From contig CALAEY010000131.1 of the NCBI GenBank assembly GCA_937891085.1, positions 1 to 63,401 of the forward strand: a stretch of 63,401 nt of DNA. The letters are read 5' to 3'. Below the pieces are notes generated by a model. That model had not been told where the DNA came from. It did not search any database and saw only the letters and a list, made by a program, of their open reading frames with translations. Source of the DNA: an uncultured Prevotellaceae bacterium. GTDB lineage: Bacteria; Bacteroidota; Bacteroidia; Bacteroidales; Bacteroidaceae. The position numbers and the translations under genes were made by a program. This document shows positions 33,759-42,559 of the stretch, piece by piece (within the stretch, counting starts at the first letter, position 1; every line of letters starts with the position of its first letter).

Positions 33759-35441
33759 ATGACAGTAGGTAAACGATCAACAAACTTATGGGAGAAAGCG
33801 AAGGCACTAGGTCATCGTTTTCCGTTGGCATTATGTCTCCTTGTCATGTTTACTGTTTTCATCTTGATACTGATACAGACTGGGTGGGAATGGCCAGACG
33901 AAAAGATGATATTCTTCGGAATGCTTTATCTGCCTACGGCTGCATTGATGGCCCTATCCTTCCACCTGCTGAACGAGGAAGTGAGACACAAGAAACGTGG
34001 AGATGTGGTGGAAGCCATCGTACTCATAGCTTGGCTTGCCTTTTGTGGACACCTAACCAATCGCTATGAGTATCTGGAAAGTGCAGATACATACTTGCCC
34101 GTGGCCTGTGTATGCAGCATCGTCGTCTCCATATTCACGCTATCGTTCTACTACCAGAAGGATGACATTCCATTCTGGAGATTCTGCTTAAAGCTGTTTG
34201 TAGGAGCATTTATTGCCTACATGGTTAGCCTCATCCTTATGGGTGGCATTGCATTGCTTTTAGTCTCCTTTGACCAATTATTTGGGTGGGAGATTCCTGA
34301 TAAGGCATTTGCCTCAGCTGCTACCATCTGTATCGTGCTTATAGGATCCCTTTTGTTCCTACTAAGGATACCTCATGGGGAAGAGAAGCGTGATAGCAGT
34401 ATCCCTCAACTGTCAAAATTCTACAAGGGAGTCGTCTATTACTTGTTTATGCCACTCCTCTTGTGCTACATGCTGACTCTTTATGTCTACGCTTTCAACA
34501 TATTGATACACTGGGAGCTCCCAAACGGATGGGTATCTTGGCTGACCACTGTACTCATGTTTGGCATGCTGGTTGTGGTATTCATGCTCTACCCCCAACA
34601 ATTCAGTACTTTCAGCCATGAGTTTGAGAGGAAAAGTTTTCGTTGGTTACCTATACTCGTCATCCCACTTCTGATACTGATGTCTGTGGGTATCTGGCGT
34701 CGTATATCCGACTATGGCATCAGTATAGACCGCCTATACATATTACTTTTCAATGTATGGTGCTATGTGGTCTGCCTTGTTTTATGCCTACAAAGATCAC
34801 GCCGTATCTGGTGGATTCCTATTTCATTCTGCCTTCTGTTCTTTTTAGCCTCTATGGGTCCTTGGAGTTTCACTTCCATCACCAAGAAAGTGATGCTAAC
34901 AGAACTGGAAGAGGCCTTAAGAGCACATGGACGGGATCTTCCGATGAATGATCAGCAATATAAAGCATGGGCGGAGTCATTGCCAGAAGACAAGCAGCAT
35001 CTTAACAACAAGCTAGACTACCTTAGCAGGAATTATGGCAATGATGTCAGAAACCATTTGGTGGCCGACATGGTATGGATCTCTCAGCATATTTGGCCTG
35101 AAACAGAGATTGATGAGGAAATAATAGACAAGCCTTACGACATTGAGGTGTTGGGATTGCTCAAGGAGCATCCACTCAGCATGCCCTCTGGGTACGACGA
35201 GTTGTACTATTTTGAAATGGATGATGCCGATGACGTAGTATTTCAGGGAGACAGCCTAAGTTTCAGCATCTTGGATTTCCACGTTCAGATGCCTTGTCAG
35301 ACTTTTGTCGCAAGTATGGATGAACCACTTCAACGATTTGTCATTCAACGAGACAGTGCACTCATCATAGGCAATGACGTGATCTACGACCGTGAAAGAG
35401 AGGAGTTACGACTCAATGGCATCCTATTGAGAAAGAAATAA
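33759..35441 (+). CDS. DUF4153 polytopic membrane protein
   Basis: A 560-residue protein with about ten hydrophobic segments over the first 380 residues and a soluble C-terminal part (about 380-560). The pattern, including YYLFMPLLLCYMLTLYVYAF, fits DUF4153 family members common in Bacteroidetes. Function unknown. It lies 12 bp after prfA and 13 bp before pyrF. Confidence 0.78.
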   Translation: MTVGKRSTNLWEKAKALGHRFPLALCLLVMFTVFILILIQTGWEWPDEKMIFFGMLYLPTAALMALSFHLLNEEVRHKKRGDVVEAIVLIAWLAFCGHLTNRYEYLESADTYLPVACVCSIVVSIFTLSFYYQKDDIPFWRFCLKLFVGAFIAYMVSLILMGGIALLLVSFDQLFGWEIPDKAFASAATICIVLIGSLLFLLRIPHGEEKRDSSIPQLSKFYKGVVYYLFMPLLLCYMLTLYVYAFNILIHWELPNGWVSWLTTVLMFGMLVVVFMLYPQQFSTFSHEFERKSFRWLPILVIPLLILMSVGIWRRISDYGISIDRLYILLFNVWCYVVCLVLCLQRSRRIWWIPISFCLLFFLASMGPWSFTSITKKVMLTELEEALRAHGRDLPMNDQQYKAWAESLPEDKQHLNNKLDYLSRNYGNDVRNHLVADMVWISQHIWPETEIDEEIIDKPYDIEVLGLLKEHPLSMPSGYDELYYFEMDDADDVVFQGDSLSFSILDFHVQMPCQTFVASMDEPLQRFVIQRDSALIIGNDVIYDREREELRLNGILLRKK

Positions 35442-35454
35442 AAAACTAAAAACT

Positions 35455-36285
35455 ATGAATAAAGAAACACTATTCGAGAACATCAAGCGCAAAGGATCAT
35501 TTCTCTGCGTAGGTCTGGATACAGACATCAAGAAGATTCCAGAATGTCTGTTGCAGGAAGAAGATCCCATCTTCACTTTCAACAAGGCCATCATCGATGA
35601 AACTGCCGACCTTTGCATTGCCTACAAGCCTAATCTGGCTTTCTACGAGAGCATGGGCGTAAAGGGATGGATTGCCTTTGAGAAAACCGTGAGATACATT
35701 AAGCAGTTCTACCCAGAACAGTTCATCATAGCCGATGCAAAGCGTGGTGACATAGGGAACACCTCAGCCATGTATGCACGCAGTTTCTTTGAAGAGATGG
35801 ACATAGATGCTGTAACGGTGGCTCCTTATATGGGTGAAGACAGTGTAACACCATTCCTGAACTATGCAGAGAAATGGGTGATTCTCTTGGCACTTACCAG
35901 CAACAAGGGGTCGCACGACTTCCAGCTTACAGAAGACCAAAGTGGTGAGAAACTCTTTGAAAAGGTGCTGCGTAAATCACAAGAATGGGCCAACGACGAA
36001 CAAATGATGTATGTCGTAGGCGCCACTCAAGGCAAAGCATTCGAAGACATTCGTAAGATAGCCCCTAACCATTTCTTACTGGTGCCAGGAGTTGGTGCAC
36101 AAGGAGGATCGCTGGAAGAGGTATGCAAATACGGCATGAACCAACGATGCGGCCTCATTGTGAATTCCAGCCGTGGTATCATCTATGCCGATAAAACCGT
36201 GAACTTTGCCGAAGGTGCACGCCAAGCAACAGCTGATTTGCAAGTTCAAATGTCAAATATCCTAAAAACGACACTTTTAGCATGA
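35455..36285 (+). CDS. pyrF: Orotidine 5'-phosphate decarboxylase, type 2
   Basis: Final step of UMP synthesis. 276 residues, the longer subfamily. The catalytic block DAKRGDIGNTS starts at residue 94 with Lys96 and Asp99; SFLCVGLDTD at the start and VPGVGAQGG near the phosphate site are intact. Likely cotranscribed with prfA and the DUF4153 gene. Confidence 0.96.
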   Translation: MNKETLFENIKRKGSFLCVGLDTDIKKIPECLLQEEDPIFTFNKAIIDETADLCIAYKPNLAFYESMGVKGWIAFEKTVRYIKQFYPEQFIIADAKRGDIGNTSAMYARSFFEEMDIDAVTVAPYMGEDSVTPFLNYAEKWVILLALTSNKGSHDFQLTEDQSGEKLFEKVLRKSQEWANDEQMMYVVGATQGKAFEDIRKIAPNHFLLVPGVGAQGGSLEEVCKYGMNQRCGLIVNSSRGIIYADKTVNFAEGARQATADLQVQMSNILKTTLLA

Positions 36286-36370
36286 TATAAACCAAAAATA
36301 ATGCAAATCTTCTCATGTAATGTGAGAAAAAAATGCTTATTTTGCTACTGAAATTAAACTAAAAACAAAA

Positions 36371-37411
36371 ATGGAGTTTTCTGCCAAACAAATAGCACAG
36401 TTCCTACAAGGAGAAATCGTAGGTAACGAAGAAGCTTGCGTGCATACCTTTGCCAAGATTGAAGAAGGTGTGCCAGGTGCATTGTCTTTCCTTTCAAATC
36501 CTAAATACACCCCACACATTTATGAGACCAAATCATCTATCGTATTGGTAAACAAGGACTTTGTTCCTGAGAAAGAAGTGAATGCCACTCTGATTAAAGT
36601 TGATAATGCCTACGAATCACTGGCGAAGCTGCTGATGCTTTACGAACAGAGCAAACCCAAGAAGCAGGGTATCAGTCCGCTGGCTTCTATCGCGACCACA
36701 GTTAAAATTGGTGAGAATGCCTATATAGGTCCGTTCGCCGTCATTGGTGAGAATGTGGTTATCGGAGCTAATGCTCAGATTTATCCACATGTGTATATAG
36801 GTGACGGAGCAAAGATTGGGGATGACTGCCTGCTCTATTCATCTGTAAACATCTATCATGGATGTCAGATTGGCAACCGCGTCACATTGCATTCCGGAGC
36901 CATTATCGGAGCTGATGGATTTGGTTTTGCACCTACTCCCAACGGCTACGACAAGATTCCTCAGATTGGTATCGTCATCTTAGAAGATGATGTAGAAATA
37001 GGTGCCAATACTTGCGTGGACAGAGCCACCATGGGAGCAACCATTGTTCATAGAGGTGTGAAGTTGGACAACCTGATACAGATAGCCCACAATGACGAGA
37101 TAGGTTCGCACACAGTGATGGCGGCACAGGTAGGCATCGCAGGTTCTGCTAAGATTGGCGAATGGTGTATGTTTGGTGGACAAGTGGGGATCGGTGGTCA
37201 TATTCACATTGGCAACCACGTGGAGCTTGGTGCACAGACAGGTGCTCCGTTCAGCATCGAAGACAATAAGCAACTCATCGGTGCTCCTCCAATAGAAAAG
37301 CGCACCTTCTTCCGCAATGTAGCACTTACCCAGCGCTTGCCAGAGATGTACAAGGAATTGGGCGCATTACGCAAGGAAATTGAAGAACTGAAAAAGCAAC
37401 TCAATAAATAA
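36371..37411 (+). CDS. lpxD: UDP-3-O-(3-hydroxyacyl)glucosamine N-acyltransferase LpxD
   Basis: Third step of lipid A synthesis. 346 residues: an N-terminal uridine-binding domain, then a left-handed beta helix of hexapeptide repeats (IGENAYIGPFAVIGENVVIG and so on) with the catalytic His240 in IAHNDEIG, and a C-terminal helical tail. It starts the lpxD-lpxC-lpxA cluster; lpxC follows 3 bp later. Confidence 0.97.
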   Translation: MEFSAKQIAQFLQGEIVGNEEACVHTFAKIEEGVPGALSFLSNPKYTPHIYETKSSIVLVNKDFVPEKEVNATLIKVDNAYESLAKLLMLYEQSKPKKQGISPLASIATTVKIGENAYIGPFAVIGENVVIGANAQIYPHVYIGDGAKIGDDCLLYSSVNIYHGCQIGNRVTLHSGAIIGADGFGFAPTPNGYDKIPQIGIVILEDDVEIGANTCVDRATMGATIVHRGVKLDNLIQIAHNDEIGSHTVMAAQVGIAGSAKIGEWCMFGGQVGIGGHIHIGNHVELGAQTGAPFSIEDNKQLIGAPPIEKRTFFRNVALTQRLPEMYKELGALRKEIEELKKQLNK

Positions 37412-37414
37412 GAT

Positions 37415-38332
37415 ATGAGCAAGCAAAAGACATTGAAAGACAAATTCTCCTTAAGCAGCAAGGGATTGCATACAGGATTAGACCTTACCGTAACCTTCTG
37501 TCCTGCTCCTGAGAACTTTGGATACCAGATAAAGCGTGTGGATCTGGAGGGTCAACCCCTCATCCCTGCATTTGCAGATAAGGTGGCGGAGACCACTCGT
37601 GGTACGGTATTGGTGCAAGACGGTGTAAAGGTCAGCACCATCGAACATGGTATGGCAGCCCTCTTTGCGTCTGAAATCGACAATTGCCTCATCGAAGTAA
37701 ATGGCCCTGAGTTTCCTATTCTGGACGGCAGTGCCAAGTACTATATCGAAAACATTAAGAAAGTAGGTGTCGTAGAGCAGACGGCAGAGAAAGAGTATTT
37801 TGAGATTAAGCACAAGATGGAATTCCGTGATGAGGAACATGGAGGCAGCATTATCATGTATCCTGATGATAAGTTCAGCATCACAACCCTCATCTCCTAT
37901 GACTCCGTCATTTTGCCTAACCAGTTCGCCGTTTTGGAAAATCTGGAGCAGTTCGAAGAAGAAATCTCTCAAGCACGTACCTTCGTCTTCGTACGTGAGA
38001 TAGAGCCATTGCTGAACGCAGGGCTTATCAAGGGAGGCGACTTAGACAATGCCATCGTGATCTACGAACGCCAAATGACACAAGAGCGCTATAACAAACT
38101 GGCAGACATTATGGGAGTACCTCACATGGATGCCACTCGCTTGGGTTATATCATGCATAAGCCGCTGGTATGGTCAAATGAATGCGCCCGTCACAAATTA
38201 CTGGATGTGATTGGAGACATGGCACTGATAGGAAAGCCTATCAAGGGACATATCATTGCCACTCGTCCTGGACACACCATTAACAACAAGTTTGCACGCC
38301 TGATGCGTGAAGAGTTATTGCAAAATTCATAA
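37415..38332 (+). CDS. lpxC: UDP-3-O-acyl-N-acetylglucosamine deacetylase LpxC, without FabZ domain
   Basis: Zinc deacetylase, the committed step of lipid A synthesis. 305 residues. Zinc ligands His78 (IEHGM), His260 and Asp264 (HKLLD); Glu77 and His279 are the catalytic pair. In most Bacteroidetes this gene encodes a fusion of about 460 residues with a C-terminal FabZ dehydratase. Here the reading frame stops after NNKFARLMREELLQNS and lpxA begins 8 bp later, so the FabZ part is cleanly absent. Confidence 0.95.
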   Translation: MSKQKTLKDKFSLSSKGLHTGLDLTVTFCPAPENFGYQIKRVDLEGQPLIPAFADKVAETTRGTVLVQDGVKVSTIEHGMAALFASEIDNCLIEVNGPEFPILDGSAKYYIENIKKVGVVEQTAEKEYFEIKHKMEFRDEEHGGSIIMYPDDKFSITTLISYDSVILPNQFAVLENLEQFEEEISQARTFVFVREIEPLLNAGLIKGGDLDNAIVIYERQMTQERYNKLADIMGVPHMDATRLGYIMHKPLVWSNECARHKLLDVIGDMALIGKPIKGHIIATRPGHTINNKFARLMREELLQNS

Positions 38333-38340
38333 GAAGAGAT

Positions 38341-39126
38341 ATGAGCGATATTAGTAATTTAGCATACATCCATCCCGAAGCCAAAATTGGCGAGAATTGT
38401 AAGATTGGCCCTTTCTGTTTCATCGACAAGAATGTGGAAATAGGTGACAATAACGTATTGATGAACAATGTATCTATACATTATGGTGCACGCATCGGCA
38501 ATGGGAACACTTTCTTTCCAGGATGCAGCATCAGTACCATTCCACAGGACTTGAAGTTCCACGGAGAAGATACTTTGGCTATTGTGGGTGATAATAATAG
38601 CATCCGCGAGAATGTCACCATCAGCCGTGGCACTGCTTCCAAAGGGAAGACTGTGGTAGGAAGCAACAACCTGCTTATGGAGAATATGCATGTGGCACAC
38701 GACTGTGTCATTGGAAGTGGTTGCATCATTGGCAACTCTACTAAGTTTGCAGGAGAGGTAGTAGTAGACGACAATGCCATCATCAGTGCCGTGGTCTTGA
38801 TTCACCAATTCTGCCATATTGGTGGGTTTGTGATGGTGCAGGGTGGTTGCCGCAGCAGTAAGGACATCCCTCCTTATGCCATTGCCGCCCGTGAACCTAT
38901 CGGCTATGCAGGCATCAACATTGTAGGTCTGCGCAGAAGAGGGTACTCCAACGAGACCATCGAACTGATTCACAATGCTTATCGCACTATCTATCAGAGC
39001 GGCCTCAATACTACGGATGCATTGAAGAAGATCGACGAGGAATTCCCGAAGACCCCAGAGATCAATTATATAGTAGATTTTATACGTAATTCAAGCCGAG
39101 GCATTATCCCCGCAGTTGCTAAATAA
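38341..39126 (+). CDS. lpxA: UDP-N-acetylglucosamine acyltransferase LpxA
   Basis: First step of lipid A synthesis, transferring a 3-hydroxyacyl chain to UDP-GlcNAc. 261 residues of left-handed beta-helix hexapeptide repeats with the catalytic His120 in VAHDCVIGSG, and a C-terminal helical bundle (LRRRGYSNETIELIHNAYR). It completes the Lpx set in this cluster; lpxB is not in the window. Confidence 0.97.
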   Translation: MSDISNLAYIHPEAKIGENCKIGPFCFIDKNVEIGDNNVLMNNVSIHYGARIGNGNTFFPGCSISTIPQDLKFHGEDTLAIVGDNNSIRENVTISRGTASKGKTVVGSNNLLMENMHVAHDCVIGSGCIIGNSTKFAGEVVVDDNAIISAVVLIHQFCHIGGFVMVQGGCRSSKDIPPYAIAAREPIGYAGINIVGLRRRGYSNETIELIHNAYRTIYQSGLNTTDALKKIDEEFPKTPEINYIVDFIRNSSRGIIPAVAK

Positions 39127-39133
39127 ACAGGAT

Positions 39134-39697
39134 ATGATTTACAGATTCACTTTTATTTCAGACGAAGTAGACGACTTCAAGAGGGAGATCCAGATAGACT
39201 CTGAAGCCAAGTTCTACGATTTGCATCAAGCCATCTGCGAGGCATGTGGCTACGACGACAAACAGTTGGCTTCTTTCTTCACCTGCAATGACGACTGGGA
39301 GAAAGAAACTGAGATCACACTGGAGGAGATGGATACAAACTCTGAGGATGATATCTGGTTGATGGCCAAGACTCGTCTCAGCGAATTGGTTGAGGAGGAA
39401 AAGCAGAAGCTGATCTATGTATTCGACTATATGACCGACCGCTGCCTATTTGCACAACTTAGTGAAATCATCACAGGCAAGAAACTGGATGCGCCTGCAT
39501 GCACGAAGAGCCGTGGAGAAGCACCAAAGCAGCAAATGGATTTCGATGAGTTTGAGAAAAAGACGGCAGGAGGCGATTTGCTGGGAGAAGACTTTTACGG
39601 AGATCAAGACTATGATGCAGATGAAATAGACCGTGAAGGATTTGAAGGTCTGGACGACCTGCCTAACGATTCATTCGACGGAAGCGACATCTATTAA
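39134..39697 (+). CDS. pRiA4b ORF-3-like protein
   Basis: Acidic 187-residue protein of the plasmid pRiA4b ORF-3-like family (IS1096 passenger TnpR-like fold): YRFTFISDEVDDFKREIQIDSEAKFYDLHQAIC, then FDYMTDRCLFAQL. The C-terminal 40 residues are very rich in Asp/Glu. The ATG at 39134 with an AGGAT upstream is chosen; a TTG further up would overlap lpxA. Despite the family name nothing suggests a mobile element. Function unknown. Confidence 0.8.
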   Translation: MIYRFTFISDEVDDFKREIQIDSEAKFYDLHQAICEACGYDDKQLASFFTCNDDWEKETEITLEEMDTNSEDDIWLMAKTRLSELVEEEKQKLIYVFDYMTDRCLFAQLSEIITGKKLDAPACTKSRGEAPKQQMDFDEFEKKTAGGDLLGEDFYGDQDYDADEIDREGFEGLDDLPNDSFDGSDIY

Positions 39698-39718
39698 GTA
39701 GTTCTCCCATCGAAAAGC

Positions 39719-40621
39719 ATGCATACCCTCATTGTCCTTATAGGTCCTACAGGCGTAGGGAAAACAGAATTAAGCCTTGAACTGGTAGAGCGATATCACA
39801 CAAGTATCGTCTCTGCCGATTCAAGGCAAATTTATGCAGACCTCCAAATAGGCACAGCCTCTCCTACTCCAGAGCAGCTGTCGCGTGCCAAGCATTACTT
39901 CATTGGAAATCTCAAGCTTTCTGATTATTTCAGTGCTGCTCAATATGAAGAGGAAGCGATGAAACTGCTGAGCAGTCTCTTCAAAGATCATGACGTGGTG
40001 ATTCTTACAGGTGGTTCCATGATGTATGTAGATGCCATCTGCAAAGGCATCGACCTAATCCCAACTATAGAGCAAGAGACACGTGAAATGATGCAGCAGA
40101 AGTACCAACAACAGGGACTGGAGAGTTTATGTGAAGAGCTAAAACTACTTGATCCTGAATACTATCAAGTCGTTGACCGTAAGAACCCTAAACGCATTGT
40201 GCATGCACTGGAAATCTGCTATCAGACAGGGAAGACCTATACGTCCTTTAGGACACATCCTAAGAAAGACCGACCTTTCCGAATGATAAAGATAGGGTTA
40301 AACCGTCCACGCGAGGAACTCTATAACCGCATCAATCTGCGTGTAGATCAGATGATTAAAGACGGATTGGTGGAAGAAGCCTTACGCGTATATCCGCATC
40401 GAGACCTAAACTCACTCAATACAGTGGGATACAAGGAGATGTTCAATTACCTAGATGGACTTTGGACATTAGACTATGCCATAGAGAAAATAAAAGTGAA
40501 CACTCGCACCTACGCACGCAAGCAACTCACATGGTTCAAACATGATGATGAGATTCAGTGGTTTCATCCCGATGATAAAGCAAAGGTCATTCAATACATC
40601 GACCAACAATTGGCAGATTAG
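39719..40621 (+). CDS. miaA: tRNA dimethylallyltransferase MiaA
   Basis: Adds the isopentenyl group to A37 of tRNAs reading UNN codons. 300 residues. P-loop GPTGVGKT at 9-16, SADSRQIYADLQIGTASPT substrate region, and the C-terminal NTRTYARKQLTWFK. mtaB at 42556-43872 modifies the same tRNA position in a different tRNA set. It ends the plus-strand block, converging on a glycosyltransferase. Confidence 0.96.
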   Translation: MHTLIVLIGPTGVGKTELSLELVERYHTSIVSADSRQIYADLQIGTASPTPEQLSRAKHYFIGNLKLSDYFSAAQYEEEAMKLLSSLFKDHDVVILTGGSMMYVDAICKGIDLIPTIEQETREMMQQKYQQQGLESLCEELKLLDPEYYQVVDRKNPKRIVHALEICYQTGKTYTSFRTHPKKDRPFRMIKIGLNRPREELYNRINLRVDQMIKDGLVEEALRVYPHRDLNSLNTVGYKEMFNYLDGLWTLDYAIEKIKVNTRTYARKQLTWFKHDDEIQWFHPDDKAKVIQYIDQQLAD

Positions 40622-40626
40622 GGCGC

Positions 40627-41649
40627 TTACTTATCCAAGTCGCTATACTTACGGATACGCTTCAGGTAGTAAGACCAGAGTATACAATCCCTCTCTCGAA
40701 AGAATGGTAATCTTACGTCCCCAAGATGCTGCATCTTTGACCTGAAAGATGCATAATCTTTCCGAAGTCCCCTAAATGCTTGCCTTGCCTTCACCACCAT
40801 CCAGGCACTGCGCCATTCACCTTTCAATAGGAAACTAAGCGCAGCCACATAGTCGAGCACCGCACGCACAGCCATTACGGACTTTAGCCTATCATTCGGC
40901 AAGTTCTTATAAAGCATCAGCAAGTTATTCCGGAAATTGAGGAACGTCTTCCGCGGGTTCTCCTTTTGCAGGGTTCCTCCGCCTACATGATAGACCACAC
41001 TCTGAGGGACGCAATACACTTCTTTGCCTGAAGACCAAAGGCGCCAACAAAGATCCACCTCCTCCATATGTGCAAAGAAATTCCCATCCAAGCCCCCTAC
41101 CTGCTTATAATCTGCGAGGCGGATGAAAAGAGCGGCACCAGTAGCCCATGCCACTGGTATGATATCATCATACTGCCCTTCGTCTCTCTCCACTGCACTC
41201 ATGATCCTCCCTCGACAATAGGGATAGCCGTAATGATCGAGGAATCCGCCACTGGCTCCAGCATACTCAAACGCCTCTTTCTGATGCCAGCTTCGCAGTT
41301 TAGGCTGACTAGCAGCTGCCTTTGGATGGCTATCCATGAAATCCAACAGCGGAAGAAGCCAATGCTCGGTGACCTCCACATCGGAATTGAGTAACACTAC
41401 ATACTCTGCATCCACCTCCTCAAGCGCACGATTATATCCTTCTGCAAATCCATAATTCCTATTGAGAGCAATTATGCCCACAGTTGTGAACATCTCATGG
41501 AGCAACTGCAGAGACGCATCATCAGAACCATTGTCGGCCACATAAACCACTCCCCCATCCTGCTCCGTATAGGATACCACAGAAGGAAGGAATTGCTTCA
41601 ACAATTCACACCCGTTCCAATTCAATATGACCACTGCTACTTTATCCAT
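40627..41649 (-). CDS. Family 2 glycosyltransferase
   Basis: A 340-residue GT-A fold glycosyltransferase, no membrane segment. Nucleotide-binding start VVILNWNGCELLKQFLPS, the NSDVEV divalent-metal site near residue 80, and a HMEEVDLCWRL acceptor motif. Resembles rhamnosyl-type transferases of surface polysaccharide synthesis. Its start overlaps the acyltransferase stop by 8 bp, suggesting coupled expression and an envelope role. Confidence 0.88.
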   Translation of the reverse strand: MDKVAVVILNWNGCELLKQFLPSVVSYTEQDGGVVYVADNGSDDASLQLLHEMFTTVGIIALNRNYGFAEGYNRALEEVDAEYVVLLNSDVEVTEHWLLPLLDFMDSHPKAAASQPKLRSWHQKEAFEYAGASGGFLDHYGYPYCRGRIMSAVERDEGQYDDIIPVAWATGAALFIRLADYKQVGGLDGNFFAHMEEVDLCWRLWSSGKEVYCVPQSVVYHVGGGTLQKENPRKTFLNFRNNLLMLYKNLPNDRLKSVMAVRAVLDYVAALSFLLKGEWRSAWMVVKARQAFRGLRKDYASFRSKMQHLGDVRLPFFRERDCILWSYYLKRIRKYSDLDK

Positions 41650-42559
41650 TCTCAGCTTGTCTTTGATGCGCTTTCACCATCTCACGCGTCAGTTTCCAAC
41701 GTCGATGCGACCAGAACCAATAAGGAGGATCCCTTCTGATAGTATTCTCCAGCCTCCGTGCAAATGCCTCTGTTATCTCCCCTTCTGCCGTTTGCTTAGG
41801 CGCTTCTGTGATCAAGTCAAAACTGGCCTGACAATGACCGCGCGACTTACGGGTGAGTTCGCAATAGAAGACAGGGATATTCATCATCTTTGCCAATCGT
41901 TCTGCCCCATCCATGAAGACCGTATCTTGATTCAAGAAGGTAGTCCAGTAATGCGCTTCGTTCATATTAGGCGATTGATCTGAAATCAGTCCGATGGCGA
42001 AGCGTTTCTTGGCACGATAGCATTTCACCATCTCACGTGCCGTGCTATGCTTAGGAATATTCACCCCCCCAAAACGAGAGCGGATGCGCTTGAAAAGTTC
42101 ATCAAGGTGTTTATTATGCAAGGGTTTATATACCTGCAACGGCAAATCCCCCGGCTCCATGATGGATGCCATACCTATGTTCCACTCGAAATTGGCATAA
42201 TGCGGTAAAAGGACTATCAACCCTCCATGCTTCTCGATCATTTCCAAGAACTGCTCCTTATGAATGTACTCCATACGTCTGGCAAGCTCTTCGTATGAGA
42301 TGGTCAGCAACTTCACTTCTTCAACCAGATAGTCGCAGATATAATGATAGAAATCATGCTCTATCTTCTTGAGCTCAGCATCCGACTTCTCAGGAAACGA
42401 GTTGTGCAGATTCTCCCTTACCACCTTCAAGCGGTAACGCACCACCCGATACGCCAAGAAGGCCAATCCGTCTGAAAGCACATACAAGGCCTTGAGAGGC
42501 AACTGTGCCAATAGCCAAAGAGAGGCATAAGTCAGATAATATGTCAGTTTCGAAATCAT
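41642..42559 (-). CDS. LpxL/HtrB-type lysophospholipid acyltransferase
   Basis: Inner-membrane acyltransferase, 305 residues. N-terminal membrane anchor (about 5-25), HYANFE with His120 and Glu125 as the HX4(D/E) catalytic motif, and RDPPYWFWSHRRWK near the C-terminus as in late lipid A acyltransferases. It probably adds a secondary acyl chain to lipid A. It overlaps mtaB by 4 nt and the GT2 gene by 8 bp, forming a three-gene minus-strand operon. Confidence 0.9.
   Translation of the reverse strand: MISKLTYYLTYASLWLLAQLPLKALYVLSDGLAFLAYRVVRYRLKVVRENLHNSFPEKSDAELKKIEHDFYHYICDYLVEEVKLLTISYEELARRMEYIHKEQFLEMIEKHGGLIVLLPHYANFEWNIGMASIMEPGDLPLQVYKPLHNKHLDELFKRIRSRFGGVNIPKHSTAREMVKCYRAKKRFAIGLISDQSPNMNEAHYWTTFLNQDTVFMDGAERLAKMMNIPVFYCELTRKSRGHCQASFDLITEAPKQTAEGEITEAFARRLENTIRRDPPYWFWSHRRWKLTREMVKAHQRQAENG

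Noticed and set aside
36313..36340. TTCTCA/TGAGAA hairpin between pyrF and lpxD as a terminator
   Set aside because: Only 6 bp and followed by A, not T, on the coding strand.
39134..39697. Transposon-related gene, as the IS1096/pRiA4b family name implies
   Set aside because: It sits in a stable lpxA-miaA context with no inverted repeats or transposase; the name is historical.
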